Assembly (NCBI GenBank): GCA_001709035.1
Contig: LVKA01000011.1
Span: forward strand, 992,001-1,056,000
Source of the DNA: Candidatus Thiodiazotropha endoloripes
GTDB taxonomy: Bacteria; Pseudomonadota; Gammaproteobacteria; Chromatiales; Chromatiaceae
DNA length: 64,000 nt
Direction of reading: 5' to 3'
Under the pieces are notes generated by a model that saw nothing but the letters and a program-made list of their open reading frames with translations, was not told where the DNA came from and searched no databases. A program made the translations under genes and the position numbers. The first letter of the stretch is position 1, and each line of letters starts with the position of its first letter. Positions 9,151-17,908 of this stretch are shown piece after piece.

Positions 9151-9723
9151 ATGATGATAAGCCACATCAAAAAGGACCTTCAGCGATACTATAAGATCGA
9201 ACTGAATGGGAATATGAATCCGTCTACGATGGCAATTGCTCGGTTGCTTATCGATAATGCCGGACTGCAGGCAGTCATCATATATCGATTCGGTAGGCAT
9301 ATAAGAGATCTTGTGGAAGACGGCAAGGGGTTAGCTGCATCAGTGATGCATCCTCTCTATAAAATTCTCAACTGGATTGCATGCAAAGCGTTCGGTATAG
9401 ACATCAGCCAGGATGCAGATATCGGTAGTGGATTCTATATTGGCCACTTTGGCGGTATTGTCATTCAGAAGTGCAATATCGGTGAAAATTGTTCAATCAG
9501 CCAACAAGTTAACATTATATTTCAAGAAGATGCGGTGAGCACGATCGGCAGCAGCGTATGGATGGGAGCGCATGCCTATATAAGCCCTGGAGTTACCATT
9601 GGCAGTCACGCTACCGTAGCGGCAGGGGCCAGGGTCGATAGTGACTTTTCAGACAATGTACTTATTATGGGTAGTCCTGCTCGTGTACTCTCAGCCAATT
9701 ATGACAACTCTCGGCTTTTGTAG
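9151..9723 (+). CDS. Serine O-acetyltransferase-like hexapeptide protein
   Basis: A 190-residue CysE-like acyltransferase. The beta-helix carries IGSGFYIGHFGGIVI with the candidate catalytic His, then IGENCSISQQVNI, IGSSVWMGAHAYISPGVTIG and GSPARVL. The acceptor is probably a sugar of the EPS rather than serine, given its place between an acyltransferase paralogue and the exosortase gene. Two ATG codons in tandem (9151, 9154) leave the start ambiguous by one residue. The intact His distinguishes it from the upstream paralogue. Confidence 0.87.
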   Translation: MMISHIKKDLQRYYKIELNGNMNPSTMAIARLLIDNAGLQAVIIYRFGRHIRDLVEDGKGLAASVMHPLYKILNWIACKAFGIDISQDADIGSGFYIGHFGGIVIQKCNIGENCSISQQVNIIFQEDAVSTIGSSVWMGAHAYISPGVTIGSHATVAAGARVDSDFSDNVLIMGSPARVLSANYDNSRLL

Positions 9724-9766
9724 TGCACGCAATAAATAACTCATGAGTCTAATGGCCGGACTAACT

Positions 9767-9797
9767 AGGGCCTATTGGATTAGTGTTAACCGGCCCT
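9767..9797 (+). repeat. Solo end of the dispersed AGGGCC-type repeat
   Basis: AGGGCCTATTGGATTAGTG followed by TTAACCGGCCCT. The outer six bases are an inverted repeat (AGGGCC/GGCCCT) and the whole stretch matches the right ends of the elements at 15346-15630 and 17561-17826. It lies in the 128-bp gap before the exosortase gene. Confidence 0.65.
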
Positions 9798-9851
9798 GGC
9801 CAACCCAGGCTAGCCAATTCCTAACAGACAAACTTACCTGGTAAAGCAATA

Positions 9852-11384
9852 GTGGCCGAAGCGGATACTCAAAGCATGACGTTTAAGATGACTCATATCA
9901 CTGGCGGTCTCTTTCTGGCCTTGGGAATAGCCGCGATCCTGTTGGTTTACTTGCCAACAGTAGAGAGTTTTCACTCAGTGTGGACTCGCGATACCAGCCC
10001 TTATGCCCATGGATTTCTACTAACGGTAATTTCTCTCTACATACTAGCTAAAGAGTGGTGGCAAAAAAGAGGGATTCTTACTATAAGGCCGAGATTCACC
10101 GCCCATCTGTTGATATTGTGTCTATCGTTGATGTGGTTGGTGGCAGACCAAGTCTATGTTCAGGTTGTAACACAGATCGTATTAATACTTCTAATCATAA
10201 CCTACATCTACGGTCTGTTTGGGTATAGAAACAGTGGTAGTTTAACGTTCCCAGTTTTTCTGCTTTTGACTGTAGTTCCGGTATGGTCCGTATTCTCAGA
10301 ACCGTTACAGTATCCAACCGCCTATCTAGTTAAGATACTACTGGATATTACAGGCTACACCTCATTTATTGATGGAATAGATATACATATACCCGAAGGC
10401 GTATTTGAGGTATCCAGTGCATGTAGCGGCCTGAACACTCAAATAGCATCCATAGTATTGTCGTTACTCTTTGCCTACTCTCTCGATTTGAGAATTAAAG
10501 GGATAGTGCTGCTCGTTATTCTTGGTTCGCTTCTGGCATTTACGTCGAATGTAATCAGAATATATATAATTGTGCTGGCCGGTCACTACTCAGATATGCA
10601 ACATAGTCTTATTGAGGACCACATTTGGTTAGGCTGGGTTATTTTCAGCATATTGTTTTTTGCATACATCATGGTAATCAGTAGATTTGTTCCCGCTAGT
10701 GAGAAAGATGCTACTGCAAGCAATCAGAATCAGTACACTGAAGTCGGGAATAGCAATAAACTACAAAGGTCTTTAGTGGTATTGACGTTGATTTTATTGG
10801 CATCTGTCGGGCCTGCTTACTCCTACTATCTCAATCTAAATAAAGATACTCTCGATCATGTAGAGGTCATCGTACCCGAGCGTGTCGGTGACTGGGATCA
10901 GGCGGGAGTATTTAGCGGAAATTGGAAGCCCGTTTGGCGTAATGCCGATGTAGAGCAGACCTTGCGATATGATTCAGTGCATTATCTAGGAATAGACCTC
11001 TATTTCGCACACTACTACTATCAGATGCAAGGTAAGGAGATTATCAGCAGTCAGAATTTAGTCTACGATAAAGCATGGTCTGCACTGAGTAGGCAGCCAA
11101 CTACGCTAAAAATAGATGATAATGAGTTTCAGCTAAATGAATATATCCTGGCTGATAAAAATGGTACGGAAAGGATTGTCTGGCAATGGTATGTTCTCGA
11201 TGGCGCTATTCTGAATAACGCGTTAGATGTCAAAATCAAAGGATTGATTGCAAAGATGAACGGGAATAACGATGCATCAACCTATATGATCTCGACATCC
11301 GACTATGCGACCCAAAATCAGGCAAGATCGGAGTTAAAGAAGTTTGCGGTAAAATTGTTTAAAGAGTATGAGATGCTAAGATAG
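9852..11384 (+). CDS. xrtA: Exosortase A with C-terminal EpsI domain
   Basis: A 510-residue fusion. Residues of about 10-280 form the multi-pass exosortase, the transpeptidase-like membrane enzyme that processes PEP-CTERM proteins. The catalytic triad positions are visible: Cys191 in SSACSGLN, Arg236 in SNVIRIY and His257 in EDHIWLGW. Residues of about 300-510 are an EpsI domain (VPERVGDWDQAG, HYYYQMQGKEII), which in other genomes is often a separate gene. The GTG at 9852 and an ATG at 9876 are both possible starts. The single PEP-CTERM gene in the window, at 17909-18568, is its obvious substrate. Confidence 0.95.
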   Translation: MAEADTQSMTFKMTHITGGLFLALGIAAILLVYLPTVESFHSVWTRDTSPYAHGFLLTVISLYILAKEWWQKRGILTIRPRFTAHLLILCLSLMWLVADQVYVQVVTQIVLILLIITYIYGLFGYRNSGSLTFPVFLLLTVVPVWSVFSEPLQYPTAYLVKILLDITGYTSFIDGIDIHIPEGVFEVSSACSGLNTQIASIVLSLLFAYSLDLRIKGIVLLVILGSLLAFTSNVIRIYIIVLAGHYSDMQHSLIEDHIWLGWVIFSILFFAYIMVISRFVPASEKDATASNQNQYTEVGNSNKLQRSLVVLTLILLASVGPAYSYYLNLNKDTLDHVEVIVPERVGDWDQAGVFSGNWKPVWRNADVEQTLRYDSVHYLGIDLYFAHYYYQMQGKEIISSQNLVYDKAWSALSRQPTTLKIDDNEFQLNEYILADKNGTERIVWQWYVLDGAILNNALDVKIKGLIAKMNGNNDASTYMISTSDYATQNQARSELKKFAVKLFKEYEMLR

Positions 11385-11847
11385 ATACCGGCCAATTAAT
11401 CAGCACAAATATACTCTATAACATTCAGTGAAGAATACGACTTGATCCCAACTGAAGCCTAATTCTCGAATAGGGAATAGGTATTCGAATAGAATTTCCG
11501 AGAGTGCTGAGATTGTTTGTTTTCTACCAAAAACGATCTAATCTACCGTTACAAACAGTAACCTTATTGCAAAATCATAGTTATATTTTCCTGTCCGCGT
11601 GATCGACCGGAAAAAAGACCCCTGTTTGAGGTTGGCACTCTATTTAGTCGAGCGGGATAACATCCGCTTGGTAGAGAGTAAAGCCTTACAGTTTCTCCGG
11701 TGGAGCTTCATACAATGGCCATGTCGTGCCCGCTTCGTTGTTCGTCGGAAATTGGTGCTACTGTTGTGTAAATATGCCGTGAAATAGTTTAATATTTGTG
11801 ATAAATAACGATATCTCTCTCCAATTAGGCAGCATACTACACAAGCT
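11385..11847. other. 463-bp intergenic region between exosortase and FemAB-like genes
   Basis: AT-rich and without a credible gene. A TGGCAC hexamer at 11633 looks like a -24 element but the -12 GC is absent. A 62-codon GTG-initiated frame at 11599-11787 has no family resemblance. A promoter for the femAB-GT2-aminotransferase group probably lies here. Confidence 0.5.
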
Positions 11848-12897
11848 ATGAGTATCTCATTGAGAATTGCAGGTGATGGTGATAAAGGCAAGTGGGATGA
11901 GTATGTGAAACGCCATCAGAGTGCATCCCCTTATCATCTCTATTCTTGGAAAACGGCTATCGAGGTATCCTATCGGCACAAAGCCTACTATATCCTGGCC
12001 GAAGAGGGTAATAACATAGTGGGTGTACTGCCTTTGGTGCAGCTCAAATTGCCCATCTATCTCAATAACCTTGTTTCGCTTCCGTTCTGTGATGTGGGTG
12101 GCGTGATTTCAGATAGCCAGCAGATCCAGGATGAACTGCTCGCCTATATTCTAAAACTCAAATCCGAGCTTAAGATCAATAGTATCGAATTGCGAGGCGA
12201 TCTGGCGCGAAACGCCTATAACGAGAACTTTTTGCACCAGGATGATACCGACAAGGTTAGAATGATGCTCGATATTGAGGGTAGCTCAGATGAGCTGCTC
12301 TCCAGCTTTAAGTCCAAGCTTCGCAGCCAGATAAAAAAATCAGAAAAGAATGGCTTGGTATTCAACTGGGAAAATGAGCATAAACTGGACCGGTTTTACA
12401 CGGTTTTTAGTCAAAACATGAAAGACCTCGGCTCTCCGGTCCATTCAAAGCGCTGGTTTCAAGCTGTTCTGGACTCCTATGGAGAGAATGCCGCTATCGG
12501 GCTCGTTGAGCTGGAAGGCCAACCGGTAGGCTGTTGCCTGATTTTGATGACAGATACCAATCTCGCAATACCCTGGGCCTCTACGCTGCGTCAATATAAT
12601 CGTTTGGCCCCGAATATGCTGTTGTATTGGAATATACTGAAATATGCCTGTGACAACGGATACAAACAGGTTGATTTCGGAAGATCGTCACAAGATCAGG
12701 GTACCTACCGGTTCAAGACCCAATGGGGTGCAAAGCCGAAAGATTTAGCCTGGTACACTATTACGGATAATGGTAATACCAAGAGTGAGAGCGGCCTAAT
12801 AGGATATAGAAGAGTTGCGGAGTCTGCCTGGCAAAAATTGCCCTTATCGGCAGCAAACTATATCGGCCCGTTAGTACGTAAATACATCAGCCTATAA
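11848..12897 (+). CDS. FemAB-family protein, XrtA/PEP-CTERM-associated
   Basis: A 349-residue protein with tandem GNAT-like folds of the FemAB type. The characteristic stretch around residues 278-295 (GRSSQDQGTYRFKTQWG) is the signature of the subfamily that accompanies exosortase A. Classical FemA/FemB proteins transfer amino acids from aminoacyl-tRNA to peptidoglycan; the acceptor of this subfamily is not known. It is cytoplasmic, without a signal peptide. It is followed 14 bp later by the GT2 gene, which abuts the aminotransferase gene, so the three form an operon. Confidence 0.9.
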   Translation: MSISLRIAGDGDKGKWDEYVKRHQSASPYHLYSWKTAIEVSYRHKAYYILAEEGNNIVGVLPLVQLKLPIYLNNLVSLPFCDVGGVISDSQQIQDELLAYILKLKSELKINSIELRGDLARNAYNENFLHQDDTDKVRMMLDIEGSSDELLSSFKSKLRSQIKKSEKNGLVFNWENEHKLDRFYTVFSQNMKDLGSPVHSKRWFQAVLDSYGENAAIGLVELEGQPVGCCLILMTDTNLAIPWASTLRQYNRLAPNMLLYWNILKYACDNGYKQVDFGRSSQDQGTYRFKTQWGAKPKDLAWYTITDNGNTKSESGLIGYRRVAESAWQKLPLSAANYIGPLVRKYISL

Positions 12898-12911
12898 CTA
12901 CTGTAATCGTC

Positions 12912-14066
12912 ATGATTTCATTTATCGAAATAGTATTCTATATAACCGGCTTTCTTTGTGGCTATAGCTACTTCGTCTATCCGTTTGTGTTGAAGGTTAT
13001 CAAAGAGAGACAAGATATAGACGCTAAAACGCTGCAGGACCAGGAGGGCGACAGCCCCAAAGTCAGTCTCATAATCACCGTACATAATGAAGAGAAGCGA
13101 ATAACCGAAAAACTGCTAAATACATTGGAAATAGACTATCCTGCCACCTCTTTGCAAATCATCGTTGCATCGGATCAATCGACGGACGGCACAGAGGAGA
13201 TAGTAAAGTCATTTTCGGACAAGGGTGTTGAGCTGGTTCGTGCCGATGCCAGAAAGGGTAAAGAGTATGCACAGCTCTGTGCCATAAAGAGTGCGACCGG
13301 AGATATCGTGGTATTTTCTGATGTGGCGACATCGATCCCAAAAGATGCCCTAAATTTACTTGTGGACAAATATAGCAATACGGCGGTTGGCGCTGTGTCA
13401 AGTGAAGATCAATTTGTCAGTGACGACGGCAAATTGGTAGGTGAAGGGGTCTATGTTAAATATGAGATGTGGTTGCGCAGGTTGGAATCGACCAGAGGCG
13501 GACTTGTCGGTTTGAGCGGCTCATTCTTCTCCGCAAGAAAGGAGATGTGTGATGAGTGGGATATCTACTCTCCAAGTGACTTCAATGTCGCATTGACCTG
13601 TGCAAGAAAAGGCAAGATCGCAATCACCTGTCCAGAGGTTGTCGGTATCTATAAAGATGTAAAAGATAAGAAACTGGAATTCAGTAGAAAGGTACGTACG
13701 GTAATTCGTGGTGTAACTGCAATAAGCAGGCACAGCGAGGTTCTCAATCCATTCAAATTTGGACTCTTTTCGTTTCAAGTGTGGAGCCATAAAATTATGC
13801 GATGGGCTGTTCCCTGGTTTATGCTGATTTTTTTTGTTACAAACCTATTACTACTGGGCGAATCAAGCTTTTATCAATATCCCTTTGCGGCACAGCTGCT
13901 GTTTTACTTTATTGCGCTCATAGGTTGGATTACTTCAGCATCACATAAGTACAGTATCGTAAGAATCATCTATTTCTTTGTGCAAACCAATATAGCATTG
14001 GCTCAGGCAACGCTATCTTTTGCGTTCGGTAAGCGTATGTATACCTGGACGCCCTCTAAACGATAA
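12912..14066 (+). CDS. Glycosyltransferase family 2 membrane protein
   Basis: A 384-residue GT-A enzyme. It has an N-terminal membrane helix (about 1-25), then the GT2 core from PKVSLIITVHNEEKRI, with ASDQSTDGT and VFSDVAT as nucleotide/metal-binding segments, and two to three C-terminal helices (about 300-370). This architecture is typical of processive or polyprenyl-linked sugar transferases in EPS loci. Its TAA stop is immediately followed by the ATG of the next gene with no spacer, indicating translational coupling. Confidence 0.9.
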   Translation: MISFIEIVFYITGFLCGYSYFVYPFVLKVIKERQDIDAKTLQDQEGDSPKVSLIITVHNEEKRITEKLLNTLEIDYPATSLQIIVASDQSTDGTEEIVKSFSDKGVELVRADARKGKEYAQLCAIKSATGDIVVFSDVATSIPKDALNLLVDKYSNTAVGAVSSEDQFVSDDGKLVGEGVYVKYEMWLRRLESTRGGLVGLSGSFFSARKEMCDEWDIYSPSDFNVALTCARKGKIAITCPEVVGIYKDVKDKKLEFSRKVRTVIRGVTAISRHSEVLNPFKFGLFSFQVWSHKIMRWAVPWFMLIFFVTNLLLLGESSFYQYPFAAQLLFYFIALIGWITSASHKYSIVRIIYFFVQTNIALAQATLSFAFGKRMYTWTPSKR

Positions 14067-15233
14067 ATGTTCTATAAACATACACCGGTTGGAAACCGCA
14101 TACGCTATGTCGCATCAGATGGAGCGGATCTGACCGGGCAGCTTCAACAACTCTTCGATCCATTTAAAAGCATCTTTTACGATTCTGGCACCTCGGCACT
14201 GGCGGCGGCCCTGGTTGCGGCGAAGAGATCGAAACAGTGCCGCAAGCCGGAAGTGATACTGCCGGCATACGGTTGTCCGGATTTGCTTAGCGCTGCGGTT
14301 TTTGCCGGAGTAAAACCAATATTAGTCGATCTTGAGCAGAATCGGCCATGGATGCAGATTGACGAGATCGAGAGAAAGGCCAATAGGGATACAGTAGCTA
14401 TCGTTTGTGTTAATTTCCTGGGTATTCCAGAACGGGTTGAGCAGATCAGGGGTGTTGCAGCACGTGTCAACGCCTTTGTTATCGAGGATAGTGCCCAATA
14501 TTTCCCCCATACCAGAGATTATGATTCATGGAAGGGCGACCTGATTGTTTTGAGCCTAGGTCGCGGCAAACCGGTAAATCTGTTGGGAGGAGGGGTTCTG
14601 TTAGCAAGGGACGATGCCATTGATACACGACTTCCCGAGATTGAGAAGGCCATGGATAGCGCCAAGCCAAAGGAATTTAGGTATCGTCTGAAGGTGCTCC
14701 TATATAACCGTATCATCTCTCCCAGACTCTACTGGATACTGTTGAAGGTGCCATTTTTAGATATCGGGTCTACGGTATATAAGCCAATGGCTAACATTGC
14801 ACCATTGAGCACAGCTACCAAATCACTGCTGGCATCTAATATTGAACTCTATAGATCGGATCGGCTCGATACTCAGAGAAATCTCTCCTCGATACTTGAT
14901 GAACTGAAGATTGATCAAGACAAGCTGATCGATCTGCCTCGCAGTTGTGAGCTTGGCGAAGGGAGTAAACTGCTTAGATATCCTCTGCTGATTGCGCAAC
15001 GTGAACGAGACAATCTGCTTCAAGTGTTAGAGGAGAAGGGTCTTGGCCCTTCGGTGATGTATCCTACAACGCTGAATCGCATACCGAATATTGACGATCT
15101 GTTTGCGGAAGATTCGGATACATATCCCCACGCAACAAATTTTTCAAAGCGTATTATTACCCTACCCACCCACAACCGTATCACTCCGCGGGATTTCAGG
15201 CAGTTCAAACTACTTCTCTCTTATTTAAGTTAA
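14067..15233 (+). CDS. DegT/DnrJ/EryC1-type PLP-dependent aminotransferase
   Basis: A 388-residue fold-type I PLP enzyme. SGTSALAAAL (40-49) binds the cofactor phosphate, Asp141 in IEDSAQ contacts the pyridine ring, and Lys168 in GRGKPVNLLGGG is in the position of the Schiff-base lysine. Family members install amino groups on keto-sugars. The sequence is divergent: the His-Pro usually before the active Lys is replaced by Gly-Arg-Gly, so another role such as amino-acid chemistry is possible. The start codon abuts the stop of the GT2 gene. Confidence 0.83.
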   Translation: MFYKHTPVGNRIRYVASDGADLTGQLQQLFDPFKSIFYDSGTSALAAALVAAKRSKQCRKPEVILPAYGCPDLLSAAVFAGVKPILVDLEQNRPWMQIDEIERKANRDTVAIVCVNFLGIPERVEQIRGVAARVNAFVIEDSAQYFPHTRDYDSWKGDLIVLSLGRGKPVNLLGGGVLLARDDAIDTRLPEIEKAMDSAKPKEFRYRLKVLLYNRIISPRLYWILLKVPFLDIGSTVYKPMANIAPLSTATKSLLASNIELYRSDRLDTQRNLSSILDELKIDQDKLIDLPRSCELGEGSKLLRYPLLIAQRERDNLLQVLEEKGLGPSVMYPTTLNRIPNIDDLFAEDSDTYPHATNFSKRIITLPTHNRITPRDFRQFKLLLSYLS

Positions 15234-15345
15234 TAATAAGAATCAATCTCGAGTAGTAACCGGATTTGCCTGTTCCACAAATCGATGATGCTGAACGGAA
15301 TAGGTCAGGCAAGCCTAAAAGTAGAAATTTTGTATGAACTCTTTC

Positions 15346-15630
15346 AGGGCCTGTTAACACGAATCCAATACCCCCTGCTGGGACTCTAGTTGTGTCAAGC
15401 AAGGCAGAATGAACATGGTGTAGCGCGGCTACATGAGTGAATGATAACGCCGCTGGGCGCAACAACAGACCCAGCTCCTCTTTATTTAACTCAATATGGG
15501 GGGTGCCTGAAAAAGCGCCCCTCGGCGTTGCTCGTCACTTATTTGGAACAATCAAAACTAGGCTCCACGTGCCTTGATTGGCGCTTTTTTCCCCACAACA
15601 AGGCCTATTGGGTTCATGTTAGCAGGCCCT
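15346..15630 (-). mobile_element. MITE-like element, copy 1 (285 bp)
   Basis: The two ends, AGGGCCTGTTAACACGAATC on the left and the inverse of it at 15601-15630, are imperfect inverted repeats of about 28 bp. Read on the minus strand the interior aligns along its length with copy 2 at 17561-17826, sharing blocks such as AAGCGCCAATCAAGGC, TTCCAAAT, CTCATGTAG and CTACACC. No transposase or long open frame is inside. This is the organisation of a miniature inverted-repeat transposable element. No target duplication could be recognised with confidence. Confidence 0.7.
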
Positions 15631-16059
15631 AGTCAGTGCTTGTGTGTGACGGCTCAATGTAAGGCAAGTCGGCCGAAACACAGATCGGCAAATAAGTGTT
15701 TGGTATTGTGGATTAGACAAATTACAATACTATAATGTGTTGATATTGCCGATGTAAGTATCTACAGCACAAACTTGTGTAAATCAATTAACTGTGACTG
15801 CAGAGTAACACCCCTGAAGTTCAAATAGGGTTAGTGTTTGACGAGAGTGTTACGCCGTACTCTGAGTGGACGGGGTATGACCTGTCTTGGTGGTTACAAG
15901 CTAAATCCCAGTAACTAGTAGGGTATTTTCGTCAAGAGGGTTCTTCTTTCGGCGGCTAGTGTGAAAAGAGACGGTTTTTTACTGACTCGAAAGGGGGAAA
16001 GGTCCAAGCCGTGTAGATTGGGCCGGTAGCAATTGGCAAAAATAGGGTAGCCGGAATAA
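15631..16059. other. 429-bp intergenic region before the flippase gene
   Basis: Together with 15234-15345 this leaves more than 500 bp without a gene on either side of MITE copy 1. I see no RNA gene, no sigma-54 site with correct spacing and no convincing hairpin. A promoter for the flippase gene is presumably here. Confidence 0.4.
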
Positions 16060-17502
16060 ATGTCACTACAAAAAGAAGCGGTAAAAAGCATATCCTGGCT
16101 AGCCTTATTCAAATTTAGCAGTCAGATCATATCCTGGGTTGTCACTATAATCATAGCGAGAATCCTCCTACCTGATGACTATGCCCTCTCTGCAATGGCG
16201 ACAATCATCACCGGTTACGCAGAAATATTCAGCGAACTCGGCCTCGGTGCCTCGATCATACAGAGAAAATTCAATTCTAGAAAAAACCTCGCATCGGTAT
16301 TCTGGTTTGCGTTGTTCGTGAGTATCGGTTTTGCCGCATTGTGTTTTCCAATCTCCTATATCACAGCTGATATTTTTGATGAGCCGCAAATAATTCCCTT
16401 AACTCAGGCCGTGGCGGTCCTTTTTATCTTCTCCGGTCTTCAGGTCGTCCCGCTCAATCTGTTAAAAAGACGGCTGAATTTCAAGATGGTCGGCCTGATT
16501 GAGATGAAGTGCACGATCATTTCAAGCATAGGTATGGTAATTATCGCAATGCTCGGGGGGGGGGTCTGGGCTCTGGTCGGAGGACGGATAATTCGAGGTG
16601 CGGTAAAACTTATCTTGGTATACCAGGCCGTCAAATGGAGGCCGCTGAGACATTTTAACTACTCCGAGGCGGCAGGCTATCTGAAGTTTGGGATATTGGT
16701 TGCGATGAGTAGTTCCTTTTTCTACTTATTCCAAATGTCGGATAGATATTTTGCGGGAAGAGCCTGGTCTCTGACTGAGCTGGGTTATTACCTGTTTGCC
16801 TTACAACTATCCCAACTGCCGACTGAAAAGATTGTGGTCTTAATCAATCAGGTTTCATATCCGGTGTTCTCAAAGTTACAGGATAATTTAGCAGAGATGA
16901 AAAGTTTCTATCTAAATGTAATCCATGTGACTTCATTTCTTGTATTACCTATCTTTGTAAGCGGGTTTTTGCTGGGTTATGAGTTAGTGGAAATCATCCT
17001 CGGCGAAAAGTGGCTTCCGATGACGACGCTTTTCGAGTTTCTGTGTCTGGTACAGATATTGACCTCACTGAGTGCGATTAACTCATTCGTACACATGTCG
17101 AAAGGGAAGCCATCCTACTCGATGTATTACTATTTGATCCTGACGCTAACTATGTCAGTCTCATATTATATAGCTGTTCAGTACGGCATGAATGCCATTA
17201 TTTATCCCTGGATTTCAACCTATCTGGTTGTCGTGTTTGCCTGGATCTATTTCACAATGCGCAGACTCGATATCAATATCGTCGAATATTTTCGCTCTAT
17301 AATGCACCCGTTGACTGCAACCATCTGTATGGTTATCGGTGTTTTACTCTATGAGCAGCATGTGGTGGTGTTGGCTGATTATAAAATTGCCGAACTGCTG
17401 ACAAAAATCGTTCTGTCGATGGTCATCTACTTTGCCTATATCTACACTTTTAATCGAAAAATTCTCACCTATGCTCGAAACATGATCAGAAGAAAGGGGT
17501 AG
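16060..17502 (+). CDS. Wzx-type polysaccharide flippase (MOP superfamily)
   Basis: A 480-residue integral membrane protein with about 12 hydrophobic helices and an N-terminus (EAVKSISWLALFKFSSQI) typical of WzxC/lipopolysaccharide biosynthesis proteins. It should flip the undecaprenyl-linked repeat unit to the periplasm, feeding the Wzy-like protein at 1021-2247. A run of ten G residues at 16555-16564 lies inside the frame (codons Gly-Gly-Gly-Val); a one-base slip would truncate the protein. The gene stands alone, bracketed by inverted copies of a MITE-like element. RBS before 16060 is weak. Confidence 0.92.
   Translation: MSLQKEAVKSISWLALFKFSSQIISWVVTIIIARILLPDDYALSAMATIITGYAEIFSELGLGASIIQRKFNSRKNLASVFWFALFVSIGFAALCFPISYITADIFDEPQIIPLTQAVAVLFIFSGLQVVPLNLLKRRLNFKMVGLIEMKCTIISSIGMVIIAMLGGGVWALVGGRIIRGAVKLILVYQAVKWRPLRHFNYSEAAGYLKFGILVAMSSSFFYLFQMSDRYFAGRAWSLTELGYYLFALQLSQLPTEKIVVLINQVSYPVFSKLQDNLAEMKSFYLNVIHVTSFLVLPIFVSGFLLGYELVEIILGEKWLPMTTLFEFLCLVQILTSLSAINSFVHMSKGKPSYSMYYYLILTLTMSVSYYIAVQYGMNAIIYPWISTYLVVVFAWIYFTMRRLDINIVEYFRSIMHPLTATICMVIGVLLYEQHVVVLADYKIAELLTKIVLSMVIYFAYIYTFNRKILTYARNMIRRKG
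16555..16564 (+). repeat. G10 homopolymer inside the flippase gene
   Basis: Ten consecutive G bases in frame with MLGGGVWAL. It is the longest G/C run I found in the window; others reach seven or eight (for example 19265-19271 and 38289-38296). Such tracts are known slippage sites in phase-variable surface genes. Confidence 0.85.
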
Positions 17503-17560
17503 TCATCGGGCTTTCGATTGGTGTTGCGAGCAGATCCCACGGGCAGAGTCGATACTCCCC

Positions 17561-17826
17561 AGGAGCCTGCCAATCGTAATCCAATCAGTCCTGTTGCCCC
17601 TGAAAGCGCCAATCAAGGCGGGAGGAGAGAGGTTAGATCATTCCAAATGAGCGATGCACAGCCCAGAGTGGCGCCCCCCAGTTGGGTAAAAAAGAGAGGG
17701 ATGAGGCTATTACCCCCCCTAGCACTTTATCCTACGCTCATGTAGAGCAACTACACCGCGCACATTTTGTCTTGCTGGGCGAAAAATGGTCACAGCCGGG
17801 CTGATAGGATGGCGTTAACCGGCCCT
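17561..17826 (+). mobile_element. MITE-like element, copy 2 (266 bp)
   Basis: Starts AGGAGCCTGCCAATCG and ends GGCGTTAACCGGCCCT, imperfect inverted ends. The interior aligns with copy 1 (15346-15630) in opposite orientation, with several small gaps and many substitutions. No coding capacity. The two copies face each other across the flippase gene. Confidence 0.68.
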
Positions 17827-17843
17827 CGTGTTATGGGGGCTAG

Positions 17844-17867
17844 TGAGGGAAGTCGAAACTTCCCTCA
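17844..17867. terminator. Perfect 10-bp hairpin between convergent genes
   Basis: TGAGGGAAGT-CGAA-ACTTCCCTCA. It lies downstream of both the flippase gene and the PEP-CTERM gene (stop at 17909), where a bidirectional terminator would be expected, but neither strand has a proper T-run. Confidence 0.4.
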
Positions 17868-17908
17868 AGTGAAAGCCTATTGGTGGTTTTAACCGCTTCC
17901 GGAGTCTT

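Noticed and set aside
11632-11649. TGGCAC hexamer as a third sigma-54 site
   Set aside because: The -12 GC is missing at the required ten-base spacing (AG instead), so it fails the core requirement.
11599-11787. 62-codon GTG-initiated frame before the FemAB-like gene
   Set aside because: No family resemblance, odd composition, and lies in a likely promoter region; treated as a chance frame.
15441-15632. Short frames inside the MITE-like copy 1
   Set aside because: They are not conserved in copy 2, which has gaps of sizes not divisible by three; the element is non-coding.
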